Positions 1 to 8,695 are shown, counted from the first letter of the stretch. The stretch: 64,000 nucleotides of DNA from an uncultured Bacteroidota bacterium (GCA_903863935.1 CAIPDV010000042.1:1-64000), one strand, 5' to 3'. Numbers and translations: made by a program. Notes: generated by a model from the sequence alone, not told the origin.

Positions 1-213
1 AGATTGTAAGAATAAATTTTGCGAAATAGGACTTGATTGGATTGATTCTGTTAAAATTGATTTTGCTTCATTGAGCCTATCAGGAAAATAGGCTGAAGGA
101 GTAACAATCTTACTGCCTCTGATATAGTTGAATGTAGCACCACAGAAATCACAAACAAGTTTATTGGGTGGCAAAGGTGCTCCGCAGGAACTGCATCTAT
201 TTTCTTGTAACAT
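1..213 (-). CDS. Zinc-ribbon protein, N-terminal fragment (runs off the window)
   Basis: The 71 codons in the window begin with ATG at 213 and stay open to the left edge. The N-terminus has two CxxC knuckles (CSSC at residues 7-10 and CDFC at 21-24), the spacing of a zinc-ribbon as found at the start of many small bacterial membrane or regulatory proteins. After the ribbon comes a polar, serine-rich stretch with no recognisable domain. The rest of the protein is outside the window, so only zinc binding can be inferred. No Shine-Dalgarno sequence precedes the ATG, which is normal for this genome. Confidence 0.7.
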   Translation of the reverse strand, partial: MLQENRCSSCGAPLPPNKLVCDFCGATFNYIRGSKIVTPSAYFPDRLNEAKSILTESIQSSPISQNLFLQS

Positions 214-265
214 CGTTGGCGGAAATGGTTAAGAATATATAATTATCGTTATTTCGCCTACAATA

Positions 266-553
266 TTAGGATTTTCTTAATATTGCACAGGGACCGTAAT
301 ATCGAGTCGCCTCATGAAAACTTACTAATTCAAAATTATTCTCTGAAAGTATATTCATACCTTCCATAATTCTATAATAAACTTTACTATTATTCTTATT
401 GTCAAGTGAGTAAAATTCAATTCCAGATGCTTGCCCAAAGTCTAAATAAGATTTTCCTGTGGCATACCATAGTTTTCCGTACTTGCCCTTTGGAATATCC
501 TTAATGTTGACTTCATCTACATAATATTCAGTTGGAATTTCCTTCTCATTCAT
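266..553 (-). CDS. Hypothetical protein, 95 aa
   Basis: A short, soluble-looking protein with ATG start. It is rich in Tyr, Asn and Lys, and has no signal peptide, membrane segment or catalytic motif that I recognise. The middle (YGKLWYATGKSYLDFG) and the end look like an alternating beta structure. It lies on the same strand as the zinc-ribbon gene, 52 bases upstream, so the two may be co-transcribed. The composition resembles small accessory proteins of Bacteroidota, and no function is assigned. Coding status rests on its length and ordinary codon use only. Confidence 0.55.
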   Translation of the reverse strand: MNEKEIPTEYYVDEVNIKDIPKGKYGKLWYATGKSYLDFGQASGIEFYSLDNKNNSKVYYRIMEGMNILSENNFELVSFHEATRYYGPCAILRKS

Positions 554-902
554 AGTTCAATCCTTATTTCTTATTACTGTTGTATTTCAACCCTATTTTT
601 GAATTATAGTTAATTGTGTTCCTCAAGGCAATTATTGTAATTTGCCAATATTACTCAATTCCTTGTTTCATTACTCCAAAATTTTCATTTTCCTTTAGGT
701 ACTGGGGTGGCTTTGCACTTTCTTCACTAAGGGTTTATTCTAAGTAAGACATTAAGTTGCTCCTGGAAAGGAATAGGAAAGGTGAATGGCAACAATGGAA
801 GAAATAAAATCAAAGACACTTTGAATACATCCGTAAACCTATTTTTTTGCCATTGTATTTGTCAATCAATATATGTAATATACTGATAATCAATTCTAAT
901 TG
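554..902. other. Intergenic stretch without a visible gene
   Basis: About 350 bases of AT-rich DNA between the small unknown gene and tRNA-Met. I see only a weak hairpin (GGCAA...TTGCC near 625-645). No promoter of the TAnnTTTG type and no T-run terminator stands out. Confidence 0.5.
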
Positions 903-976
903 TAGCGAGAGAGGGGATCGAACCCTCGACCTCCGGGTTATGAATCCGACGCTCTTACCATCTGAGCTACCTCGCC
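903..976 (-). tRNA. tRNA-Met (anticodon CAT)
   Basis: Read on the minus strand this folds as a tRNA: acceptor GGCGAGG pairs with TCTCGCT (two G-U pairs), the D-arm contains AGCTCAGATGGTAAGAGC, the anticodon loop is TTCATAA, and the T-arm is GAGGG-TTCGATC-CCCTC. Anticodon CAT reads AUG. The first pair is G-U, not the unpaired C1-A72 of an initiator, and the anticodon stem lacks the three G-C pairs, so an elongator is more likely. A lysidine-modified Ile tRNA cannot be excluded. CCA is not encoded. Confidence 0.95.
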
Positions 977-1246
977 GAACAATTAGGTTTTTAATTAAAA
1001 GTTTGCAAAGGTAATGATTTAACCTTTTGCTCGTTTTGGCTTTTCTGAGAATAAAAACGGCCAGTTTTTACTTTTTTGCATTATCTATATGATAATCAGT
1101 AAAAATTGTCTGCTTTTAATGATTAGATTCAATCAAATATTCATTTTCTAGTAAGGTTTTTTGTAAGTTTTTACAATTAAACAGTTAAAAATTGCATTTT
1201 GTTTTGTTTTTTCTTTATTATTGCCGCCCGATTGTCCCCTTTGAAA

Positions 1247-1975
1247 ATGAAGAATAAGAAGAAATCAACACATAAGGTAACTCCCAAAAAGCAAGTTCTG
1301 GCTAAGCCTAAACCTGCTAAAAAAGTTTCGAAAAAGATCGAGAAGAAGAAAGTTGTTGCAAAAAAACAAAAACCTGCACCCAAAGTAGCTAAAAATAAGG
1401 TTGAGAAGAAAGTTGTAAAACCAATAGTGAAAACGGTAAGCAGCCCTGCGTCTAAACCAGTTGCGAAACCTGCTGCCAAACCGATTGCCAAAATAGTAGC
1501 CAAGGCACCTGTAAAACCTATAGTAAAGGCTCCGTTAAAAAAAGTTATGATACCTGTTAAACCTGCACCGCCTAAAATAGAAGAACCTAAACCAAAAGGA
1601 TATTATTCATTGGAATACGAATTAAATTCTTCTCCCGATGTGCTTTTTGAATTCATTTCCACCCCAGGAGGATTAGAAAAATGGTTTGCAGACAGAGTTT
1701 ATATCATTGAAGGAAACTTTGTGTTCAATTGGGAAGATGGGGAAAAGAGACTTGCCAAACAAATTGCGATAAAAGATAAAGAATGGGTTCGGTTTCATTG
1801 GCTTGATGAAGCAGATAAAAGGTATTTCGAGTTCAAGATTGTTATTGATGACCTTACCAGTGAAGTAGCCCTTATTGTTAGTGACTTTGCAGATAACCCT
1901 AAGGAGCTTGAAGAATCGACCAGGCTTTGGAACCAGCAAATTCACGATTTACACCATAATATAGGCTCTGCCTGA
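1247..1975 (+). CDS. START-like domain protein with Lys/Ala/Pro-rich N-terminal tail
   Basis: The 242-residue protein has two parts. Residues 1 to about 115 are nearly all K, A, P and V in repeated PAK/KPV units, like a histone H1 or AlgP-type tail. Residues 118 to 242 match the START-like (SRPBCC fold) family typical of Bacteroidota: YYSLEYELNSSP, a central WFAD, and a C-terminal WNQQIHDLHHNIG. The family normally consists of the ~125-residue domain alone, so the basic tail is an addition. The ATG at 1247 was chosen over an upstream one at 1199 because the latter adds a hydrophobic 16-residue leader unlike the family. Its stop overlaps the next ATG by one base, suggesting an operon. The fold suggests a hydrophobic ligand pocket and the tail suggests binding to nucleic acid; both are inference. 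Confidence 0.85.
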   Translation: MKNKKKSTHKVTPKKQVLAKPKPAKKVSKKIEKKKVVAKKQKPAPKVAKNKVEKKVVKPIVKTVSSPASKPVAKPAAKPIAKIVAKAPVKPIVKAPLKKVMIPVKPAPPKIEEPKPKGYYSLEYELNSSPDVLFEFISTPGGLEKWFADRVYIIEGNFVFNWEDGEKRLAKQIAIKDKEWVRFHWLDEADKRYFEFKIVIDDLTSEVALIVSDFADNPKELEESTRLWNQQIHDLHHNIGSA

Positions 1976-2640
1976 TGTTAGCTTTTCTTAAAAAGAATAA
2001 AGCATTTTTTATACCCTATTTTATTTTTTTGCTCACAGGTGGAATTACTCTTGTTTTGTGGAGCAAAACGGAGATACACCTATTCATCAATCAATTTCAC
2101 TGCCCTGCTGCCGATGTGTTTTTCAGTGCATGGACATGGCTTGGCCTTGGGGCTATGATAATACCGGTAGCCTTAGTACTTGCTTTTGTACGATTCCGTT
2201 ATTTGCTTATTTCCGTTTTAGGATTTCTAATTTCCGGGGGTATTAATAACCTGCTCAAGCAAATCTTTCATTCTCCAAGGCCGCTATCAGTATTCAATGA
2301 TATGCACCAATCACTTTACCTGGTTCCTAACGTTGATGTTTATTCCGATTATAGTTTCCCTTCCGGGCACACTGCCACCGGGTTTGCCATGTTTTGCCTG
2401 CTGGCTTTATACACAAAAAACAATTTTTTAAAGGTTCTTTATTTTATCATTGCATTTCTGATTGCATATTCACGAATGTATCTTTCCGAGCACTTTCTGA
2501 AAGATGTGTATGCGGCTTCATTTGTTGGTGTAGGCACCGCTTTGTTAACTTACTATTGGGTTATGAATGGTCGATTTTTTAATAAATTTGCAGATAGACT
2601 GGATAAACCATTAATACCTTTAAGCAAAAGCAAAAAATGA
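1975..2640 (+). CDS. PAP2-family membrane phosphatase
   Basis: A 221-residue integral membrane protein with about six hydrophobic segments. All three motifs of the PAP2/acid phosphatase superfamily are present: K-x6-RP in KQIFHSPRP, PSGH in FPSGHTATG, and SR-x5-H-x3-D in SRMYLSEHFLKD. The two histidines are the expected nucleophile and acid. Such proteins remove phosphate from lipid phosphates such as undecaprenyl pyrophosphate or phosphatidylglycerophosphate at the outer face of the inner membrane. The substrate cannot be told from sequence. It overlaps both neighbours (1 base upstream, ATGA downstream), so it is translated as part of a polycistron. Confidence 0.92.
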   Translation: MLAFLKKNKAFFIPYFIFLLTGGITLVLWSKTEIHLFINQFHCPAADVFFSAWTWLGLGAMIIPVALVLAFVRFRYLLISVLGFLISGGINNLLKQIFHSPRPLSVFNDMHQSLYLVPNVDVYSDYSFPSGHTATGFAMFCLLALYTKNNFLKVLYFIIAFLIAYSRMYLSEHFLKDVYAASFVGVGTALLTYYWVMNGRFFNKFADRLDKPLIPLSKSKK

Positions 2641-3155
2641 AACTAAAGTATCTGCTGATATTACCTATTGTAGTTTATTTTCTGGAAGGGTGTAATGATA
2701 ACCGCACCATGGTGAAGACCCTGCAATCGGAGATAAATTATTTAAACAAGCGGAACGATAGCCTTGAAAAGGAAATTCAGCGGGTGAAGCCCGGCCTTGG
2801 AGATCTGATGCTCGCGGTCCAGATTCATCATAATAAACTATGGTTTGCCGGACGGGAAGACAACTGGCCATTGGCCCAGTTTGAACATGATGAAATTATG
2901 GAAGTGCTAAAGCAAGCGGAAGAAATTGAAAAAGACAGACCTGAAGTAAAACTATTAAAGAGTATGATATATCCACAAATGGATACCATGCAGTTAGCCA
3001 TTACCCAAAAAAATGAGGAACATTTTAGTGTAGCCTTTACAAACCTTACAACTGCCTGCAATAATTGCCACTCGAATACCAAATTTAATTTCAACAAAAT
3101 AGTTATTCCTGAACATCCGCCCTATTCGAACCAGGAGTACGCCCCTGTTAAATAA
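2637..3155 (+). CDS. Periplasmic lipoprotein with a CxxCH haem-binding motif
   Basis: A 172-residue protein with a lipoprotein signal ending at Cys19 (YFLEGC). A short coiled coil follows (residues ~28-50), and near the C-terminus comes CNNCH, the covalent haem attachment motif of c-type cytochromes. Helical, charged sequence fills the space between. A Met or His axial ligand is not obvious, though several Met and His residues are available. It resembles the cytochrome c'/cytochrome c-like small lipoproteins of Bacteroidota. It starts inside the PAP2 stop codon (ATGA). An electron-transfer or sensing role is inferred only from the motif. Confidence 0.75.
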   Translation: MKLKYLLILPIVVYFLEGCNDNRTMVKTLQSEINYLNKRNDSLEKEIQRVKPGLGDLMLAVQIHHNKLWFAGREDNWPLAQFEHDEIMEVLKQAEEIEKDRPEVKLLKSMIYPQMDTMQLAITQKNEEHFSVAFTNLTTACNNCHSNTKFNFNKIVIPEHPPYSNQEYAPVK

Positions 3156-3173
3156 GCCTAAAATCAGCCGAAA

Positions 3174-3245
3174 GTTCATAAAGTTATAGAGTTCATAAAG
3201 TTGAAAGGCAAATAACTTTATAACTTTGAACCTTATAACTTTAAT
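3174..3245. repeat. Imperfect palindrome built of GTTCATAAA-like 9-mers
   Basis: Left half: GTTCATAAA, GTTATAGA, GTTCATAAA, GTTGAAAGG in direct succession. Right half: the inverted form (AACTTTATAACTTTGAACC and further). The same type of array is found at 7670-7718 and around 60889-61005. Confidence 0.7.
3221..3228 (+). promoter_or_regulatory. Bacteroidota -7 element TAACTTTG
   Basis: Exact match to TAnnTTTG, 21 bases before the TTG chosen as start of the fRMsr gene. It lies inside the 9-mer array, so it could be chance. Confidence 0.4.
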
Positions 3246-3249
3246 TACT

Positions 3250-3735
3250 TTGTCAGACTCAATCACGGTTAGCGGTTACACGCGCGAAGAAAAATATCTT
3301 TCTCTTTTACCGCAGTTAAAGGCACTTGCAGAAGAGGCGGACCAATATGCCGCTTTGGGAAATATTATTTCTGCAATTAAATATGGGATGGGGTTTTTCT
3401 GGGTAGGATTGTATGTTGTAAAAAATAATGAGCTTGTTCTTGGTCCCTTTCAGGGAACAGTTGCTTGCACCAGGATTGGCTTTGGCAAGGGAGTCTGCGG
3501 CACAGCCTGGAAAAATAAACGAACAATAATTGTGGAGGATGTAAATTCATTTGAGGGCCACATTGCCTGCAGCAGTGAAAGTAAATCGGAGATTGTATTA
3601 CCTGTTTTTGGTAAAAATGGTGAAGTGGCAATGGTATTAGATGTTGACAGTGATTTAATTGCAGATTTTACGGCTGTTGATGAAACTAAGTTTATAGAAG
3701 TGGTGCGCATAATTGAAAGCATAATAAACCGCTGA
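3250..3735 (+). CDS. msrC: Free methionine-(R)-sulfoxide reductase (GAF domain)
   Basis: A single GAF domain of about 160 residues with the fRMsr hallmarks: FWVGLY near the start, GPFQGTVACTRIGFGKGVCG with two cysteines, and GHIACSSESKSEIVLPV with the third catalytic-region cysteine. These enzymes reduce free L-methionine-(R)-sulfoxide in the cytosol with thioredoxin. The usual Asp after HIAC is Ser here. The start is uncertain: a TTG at 3226 falls within a promoter-like TAACTTTG, so the next TTG at 3250 (giving MSDSITVSGYTREEKYL) was preferred. No ATG is available. It is followed after three bases by the Ig-like lipoprotein gene. Confidence 0.88.
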   Translation: MSDSITVSGYTREEKYLSLLPQLKALAEEADQYAALGNIISAIKYGMGFFWVGLYVVKNNELVLGPFQGTVACTRIGFGKGVCGTAWKNKRTIIVEDVNSFEGHIACSSESKSEIVLPVFGKNGEVAMVLDVDSDLIADFTAVDETKFIEVVRIIESIINR

Positions 3736-3738
3736 GAA

Positions 3739-5364
3739 TTGAAAAGACTGTCAGGAATATTTCTATTTATGTTGCTTTTAGGCGGATGTGCGCAAGTTAT
3801 TGCACCCACCGGGGGGCCAAAAGATATTACTCCACCCAAGGCCATGGACTATACCCCTGAGAATAAGAGCACAAATGTTCAAACCAATAAGATAGAGATA
3901 ACCTTTGATGAGTATATCCAATTGAAAGAACTTTCAAAGCAGTTTATTGTTTCACCTCCATTGAAAACATTGCCTGTTCCTATTGTAAAAGGCAGGGTAT
4001 TGGAGATTCCCCTTTTAAAAGATACCCTTCAACAAAATACTACCTATACTTTCAACTTTGGAAATGCTGTTTGTGACTTAAATGAGAGCAATCCGCTCAA
4101 GAATTTTCAATATGTTTTTTCAACAGGACCATATATTGATTCAATGTCGGTGCATGGTATGGCTCTGGATGCTTTTACCCATGAACCAATAAAGGAAGGA
4201 TTAGTATTGCTATATTCTGATATGAGCGATTCAACCCCATATAAAAAACGACCTTCATATTGCGGCCAGACTGATGACAATGGTTTTTACAGGATAGATA
4301 ATATTAAAAGCGGTGACTATCGGATTATCGCCATTTCCAAAGGCTCGGGAGATTATTTTTATCATCCTTATTCACAAAGTATCGGATTTAAAAGCGGGCT
4401 ACTTTCACTAAGTAAAAGTGACACGGTTAATTTTTTTCTTTGCCTGGAAGACCAACCTAAATTACAGTTTATAAAAGCCAAAGCTGTTGATAAGGGAAAG
4501 ATATTGATGATATTTAACCGACCGGCAGATAGTATTGTTATAAGGCCTGTTAATATTGATATTTCTCAACCGTTCAAAACAATCATTCAATATTCGGCAA
4601 CCCATGATAGTCTAAATTATTGGATCAATTATCCTGATCTGGATTCCCTTCGTTTTATTGTGTGTCACGGGTATTACCCACTTGATACGGCAGTTGTTTA
4701 CAATATGCCGGGACATTCAAATAAGAAAAATAAAAAAGTTGAAAAGCCTTTACCTATCACGGTTAATGTTAACATCAGTGAAAAATCGGCGTATGATTAC
4801 CATCGGCCTTTTAGCATGAACTTTTCCACACCAGTAACAAATATTGATTTGTCTAAAATTTCACTACTTACAAGAAAAGATTCAATAAAACTAAAACAAG
4901 TGAGCAAGGCTTCCCTTTATGATTTATCACTTGCGCCGCAAAAGGACTTGATAAGTGATTCTTCTTATCGTTTTGTGGTTATGCCGGGAGCCTTCACCGA
5001 TCTGTTTGGAGCTACAAATGATACTATCAATTTGAAATTTAAAGTGGAGGAACAGTCCTATTTTGGTACGTTAACACTGAATTTGAAGTTTAAAAACAAA
5101 ACCCATTATTTAGTTCAGTTACTCGGAGATCAGGGTGCTGTTTCCCGCCAGGACACCGTTAATGGAACAAGCAGTATTTTTTATGATGGGCTTATTCCTG
5201 CTTTATACGGCATTCGCATAATTCAAGATGATAATAACAATGGCAAATGGGATGGAGGAAATTTTCTTAAAAATATTCAACCTGAAAAAGTTTTTTACTA
5301 CCCGGATAAAATCAATATCCGGTCCAACTGGGATTTAACCCCCGATGACTGGAAAGTGAATTAA
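3739..5364 (+). CDS. Ig-like domain lipoprotein (SbsA-Ig/Big-like), 541 aa
   Basis: The start is TTG: an in-frame TGA lies two codons upstream and the next Met is inside the signal peptide. The N-terminus is a lipoprotein signal (LMLLLGGC, lipid Cys at 17) followed by the very conserved APTGGPKDITPP. The first ~110 residues form a Big/SbsA Ig-like domain (YTPENKSTNV...ITFDEYIQL), followed by a carboxypeptidase-regulatory-like segment (DNGFYRIDNIKSGDYRI) and further beta-rich repeats. This architecture is a common Bacteroidota outer-surface or periplasmic lipoprotein of unknown function. A second calcium-like stretch (DDNNNGKWDGG) near the C-terminus is typical of the family. Confidence 0.85.
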   Translation: MKRLSGIFLFMLLLGGCAQVIAPTGGPKDITPPKAMDYTPENKSTNVQTNKIEITFDEYIQLKELSKQFIVSPPLKTLPVPIVKGRVLEIPLLKDTLQQNTTYTFNFGNAVCDLNESNPLKNFQYVFSTGPYIDSMSVHGMALDAFTHEPIKEGLVLLYSDMSDSTPYKKRPSYCGQTDDNGFYRIDNIKSGDYRIIAISKGSGDYFYHPYSQSIGFKSGLLSLSKSDTVNFFLCLEDQPKLQFIKAKAVDKGKILMIFNRPADSIVIRPVNIDISQPFKTIIQYSATHDSLNYWINYPDLDSLRFIVCHGYYPLDTAVVYNMPGHSNKKNKKVEKPLPITVNVNISEKSAYDYHRPFSMNFSTPVTNIDLSKISLLTRKDSIKLKQVSKASLYDLSLAPQKDLISDSSYRFVVMPGAFTDLFGATNDTINLKFKVEEQSYFGTLTLNLKFKNKTHYLVQLLGDQGAVSRQDTVNGTSSIFYDGLIPALYGIRIIQDDNNNGKWDGGNFLKNIQPEKVFYYPDKINIRSNWDLTPDDWKVN

Positions 5365-5371
5365 ACTAATT

Positions 5372-5379
5372 TATATTTG
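5372..5379 (+). promoter_or_regulatory. Promoter -7 element TATATTTG
   Basis: Exact TAnnTTTG match, 20 bases before the ATG at 5400. Confidence 0.6.
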
Positions 5380-5399
5380 TATTACACTTAATACAAGCT

Positions 5400-6145
5400 A
5401 TGTATAAAATCGTGTCAGCATTTTCAGTCATACTTATCCTGGCTTCTTGTATGCATAAGCATGATGGAGAGCGGAAAACCGGTTTGCTTTCCAATTTACT
5501 CAATATAACTGATAATGAGGATAAAGGTGTAAAAGAAGTTCTCAACTATTATGGAGGACTGTGTGAGTATTCGATTGGTACTACCTATTCATCTAATAAT
5601 GGGAGCAAAAATATTTTGAACTTAAAATGAGTAAATGCGACTTAATGGAAAAATATGCTCAAATTGTTGAAATGCCTGCATCCAACGTGGCTTATATATT
5701 TTACAGAAATCTAAAAGAAGAAAAAACTAATTATGATGAAATTCATATTTTAGTGATCTTTAATAATGGGCAACAGCAAGAGTTTAAATTTCCAGTTGGT
5801 CAACTTGAAATGGTAAATAAAAGAATGCCTTTGGTTAATAAAATGGTTGGCTACCTCAAAGCTAGGAATTACGATTCTGTTTCAAGAATTCTTGTGATAG
5901 ACTCATCAATAGTTTACTACGATAAGATTGAAGGGCTTAAAAATCTTTCAAGCATTGATACTGCCTGTGGGAATATTAAAGAGTTCATTCCATATGGTTT
6001 TCGTTTTTCCAAACTTAAAAATGGAAGGGAAATACTTCATATTGCAGGTGCCTTGATGAGGGATAAGCGAAGCAATGAATTTAGTGTTGAATTAGACCCC
6101 AATTCAACAAAAGATGAAATATTTGTTATGAATTACAAATTCTAA
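5400..6145 (+). pseudogene. Lipoprotein gene interrupted by a -1 frameshift at an A5 run
   Basis: Two overlapping frames encode one protein. The first (5400-5630) carries a lipoprotein signal (LILASC) and ends at a TGA after NILNLK. The second (ATG at 5627, to 6145) has no signal and starts abruptly. Reading the second frame upstream gives KYFELKMSKCDLMEKYA, and the first frame read to 5606 gives YGGLCEYSIGTTYSSNNGS. One extra A in the run 5607-5611 would join them as ...NNGSKKYFELKMSK..., a smooth ~248-residue lipoprotein. No slippery heptamer in the correct phase is present, so I favour a mutation or a base-calling error over programmed slippage. The function of the intact protein is unknown. 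Confidence 0.75.
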
Positions 6146-6152
6146 CAACAAT

Positions 6153-7664
6153 CTATTGAAATACCTCCGGCCTCATTTGAGGAAAGAATAGTACATCTTG
6201 TATAGAAGGATTATTCGTCATTAACATAGTCAGCCTGTCAATTCCCATTCCAATCCCCGAACATGGTGGCATACCATATTCCAGTGCACGCAGGAAGTCA
6301 TTGTCAATGGTCATAGCCTCATCATCGCCACGGGCTGCCAATTTCATTTGTTCTTCAAAACGCAAACGCTGTTCAACAGGGTCGTTCAACTCACTATAGG
6401 CATTGGCTAATTCCTTTCCGTTTACCATCAATTCAAAACGCTCTACCAGCCCAGGTTTGGAGCGGTGCTTTTTGGTGAGTGGCGACATTTCAACCGGATA
6501 ATCGATTACAAAAGTAGGTTGGCGGTAGTGTTTCTCACATTTTTCCGAAAACAGTTCGTCAATCATTTTTCCCGCACCCATTGATGCTTCCACATGAATG
6601 TTGTGTTTCTGGCATATCTTTCTTAATTCATCTTCATCCATAGCTGAAACATCATCACCGGTATGTTCTTTAATTGCATCCAGTATTCCAATCCGCTTAA
6701 ACGGACGTTTGAAATCAAGGGTATAATCTCCACATGGAACTACAGTTGTGCCGTATAGATCCATAGCAATCTTCTCAAGCATTTCCTCCGTCATTTGCAT
6801 CATCCATTCGTAGTCTTTGTAGGCTACATAAATTTCCATTTGAGTAAACTCTGGGTTATGTGTACGGTCCATTCCCTCGTTCCGGAAATCCTTTGCAAAT
6901 TCATACACTGCATCAAAACCGCCAACAATAAGGCGTTTTAGGTATAGTTCATTGGCAATACGCATATAAAGCGGCATGTCTAAGGCATTGTGATGTGTAA
7001 TAAAAGGCTTTGCGGCCGCGCCTCCTGGAATAGATTGTAGTATGGGAGTTTCCACTTCCAAATACCCTCTGTCATTAAAAAAGTTGCGCATGGAGTTAAT
7101 AATTTTAGCCCTCTGGATAAACACATTTTTCACATTCGGGTTCACGATCAAATCTACATAACGCTGACGATAGCGTAGTTCCGGATCAGTTACCACATCG
7201 TGGGCTTTACCTTCACTGTCAACTTTTGTTACAGGTAGTGGGCGCAGTGACTTACACAACAAAGTCATTGAGGTAACATGGATTGATATAGTTCCTGTAT
7301 TCGTTGTAAATACAAATCCTTTCACCCCGATGATATCACCAATATCCAACAGCTTTTTAAATACCGTGTTGTAAAGGGTTTTATCTTCTCCGGGGCAAAT
7401 TTCATCGCGTTTAATATAAATCTGTATCCGGCCGGTTTGGTCCTGTATCTCTGCAAAAGAGGCATTTCCCATAATACGGCGACCCATAATACGTCCGGCA
7501 ATACTAATGTTTTGGTAATCTCCTTTCTCACGTTCGAAGTTGGCTAGTATCTCCGCAGCGTTCGCATTTACATCATACAATGCAGCGGGGTAGGGATCAA
7601 TACCCAGTTTTCGTATCTCTTCTGCCGCATTATGGCGGAATTGTTCTTGTTCGGTTAGTTCCAT
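6153..7664 (-). CDS. lysS: Lysyl-tRNA synthetase, class II
   Basis: A 503-residue class II lysyl-tRNA synthetase of normal length. An N-terminal OB-fold anticodon-binding domain (ISIAGRIMGRRIMG..., about residues 55-160) is followed by the catalytic core. Motif 2 is FRNEGMDRTHNPEFT and motif 3 is GIGMGIDRLTML close to the C-terminus. It ligates lysine to tRNA-Lys in the cytosol. The start ATG at 7664 gives the usual MELTEQEQFR. It ends 7 bases from the end of the broken lipoprotein gene on the other strand, with no hairpin in between. Upstream lies a 9-mer array separating it from the GT9 gene on the same strand. Confidence 0.98.
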   Translation of the reverse strand: MELTEQEQFRHNAAEEIRKLGIDPYPAALYDVNANAAEILANFEREKGDYQNISIAGRIMGRRIMGNASFAEIQDQTGRIQIYIKRDEICPGEDKTLYNTVFKKLLDIGDIIGVKGFVFTTNTGTISIHVTSMTLLCKSLRPLPVTKVDSEGKAHDVVTDPELRYRQRYVDLIVNPNVKNVFIQRAKIINSMRNFFNDRGYLEVETPILQSIPGGAAAKPFITHHNALDMPLYMRIANELYLKRLIVGGFDAVYEFAKDFRNEGMDRTHNPEFTQMEIYVAYKDYEWMMQMTEEMLEKIAMDLYGTTVVPCGDYTLDFKRPFKRIGILDAIKEHTGDDVSAMDEDELRKICQKHNIHVEASMGAGKMIDELFSEKCEKHYRQPTFVIDYPVEMSPLTKKHRSKPGLVERFELMVNGKELANAYSELNDPVEQRLRFEEQMKLAARGDDEAMTIDNDFLRALEYGMPPCSGIGMGIDRLTMLMTNNPSIQDVLFFPQMRPEVFQ

Positions 7665-7669
7665 AGTAA

Positions 7670-7718
7670 GTTTATAAAGTTCGTAAAGTTATAAAGTTTC
7701 AAAGTTATAGGTTATGAA
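7670..7718. repeat. Array of GTTTATAAA-like 8-9-mers
   Basis: GTTTATAAA, GTTCGTAAA, GTTATAAA, GTTTCAAA, GTTATAG, GTTATGAA follow one another without gaps. They fill the gap between lysS and the GT9 gene. Confidence 0.7.
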
Positions 7719-7723
7719 AATCC

Positions 7724-8695
7724 TTATTCCATTATAAACTTTACAATATTTTCCTCGTCAATCTCCTCCATACATTTAAAATGCTTTTTAGGGCAGGCTT
7801 TAAACCCTATTTTGGAACAGGGTCGGCAGTTGAGGCCCTTAACCTCAATAATATGAGAATGGGTACCGGGAAGGTATGGATACATCCCGAATGCCGGAAC
7901 AGTGTTACCCCAAACCGATATAATGTCTTTCTTAAAAGCTGAAGCAATGTGCATCAAACCTGTATCATGAGTAATAATTTTTTTTGCCTGTTTTACTAAC
8001 GATGCAGAACCATGAATGGAAAATTTTCCACAGGCATTATAGACCAATTTTCCACAAGCTTGTTCTATCTGTAAAGCTTTTGTTTCATCACTTTTCCCTC
8101 CCAGGAGAATAACAGGTGCATTCAGTTTTTTACAAATGGAAATTATTTTGTGTGCCGGCAATTGCTTGGTATAGTGGTTGGCTCCAATTACAAAACCTGT
8201 GTAGCCATTTTGATGAGTTGCAGGTAGGGTTGATAGCTCTATTTCTTCGTTAGCGGGAATATGGTATTCCAGGCCTTTTCCATCATTTTTAACTTCTAAC
8301 GATTTTACTGTTTCAAAGTAGCGGTCTACAATGTGGATGCCGGGCATTTTATTTATCCGGAGGTTAACCAAAAGCCACTTTTCAATATTCAATTTTGGAA
8401 ATGCAGCCGATTTACTTTTTAAAGCGTTTTTCACCTGCATTGAACGCAGGTTATGATGTAAGTCCACGACAAAATCATAACCTTCCTTTTTCAAATCCTC
8501 AATTACTTCGCTGATGTCTTTTTCAATTGCAAAAATTTTATCGGTATGTCCGATAGCCTGCATCACAGGCAGAAAAGCCTTTTTTGTGAGATAATGAACT
8601 TCTGCTCCTGCCAATTGTTCTTTAATGCATCTAACCACAGGGCTTGTGAGCACTATATCTCCAATCGAACTGAAACGTATGACTAATAACTTCAA
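7724..8695 (-). CDS. Glycosyltransferase family 9 (heptosyltransferase-like)
   Basis: The 323 residues follow the ADP-heptose:LPS heptosyltransferase pattern: N-terminal IRFSSIGDIVLTSPVVR, a second Rossmann domain with VIGANHYTKQLP and LLGGKSDE, and the nucleotide-binding THDTGLMHIASAF. The C-terminal cysteine cluster (CRPCSKIGFKACP...C) is typical of Bacteroidota members. It probably adds a heptose or related sugar to the lipopolysaccharide core on the inner membrane. The start is TTG at 8695: an in-frame TAA sits directly before it and MKLLVIRF matches the family's N-terminus. It is divergent from ribE. Confidence 0.9.
   Translation of the reverse strand: MKLLVIRFSSIGDIVLTSPVVRCIKEQLAGAEVHYLTKKAFLPVMQAIGHTDKIFAIEKDISEVIEDLKKEGYDFVVDLHHNLRSMQVKNALKSKSAAFPKLNIEKWLLVNLRINKMPGIHIVDRYFETVKSLEVKNDGKGLEYHIPANEEIELSTLPATHQNGYTGFVIGANHYTKQLPAHKIISICKKLNAPVILLGGKSDETKALQIEQACGKLVYNACGKFSIHGSASLVKQAKKIITHDTGLMHIASAFKKDIISVWGNTVPAFGMYPYLPGTHSHIIEVKGLNCRPCSKIGFKACPKKHFKCMEEIDEENIVKFIME

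Noticed and set aside
5607-5611. Programmed -1 frameshifting in the broken lipoprotein gene
   Set aside because: No X XXY YYZ heptamer in the right phase and no clear stimulatory hairpin seen; simple indel is more likely.
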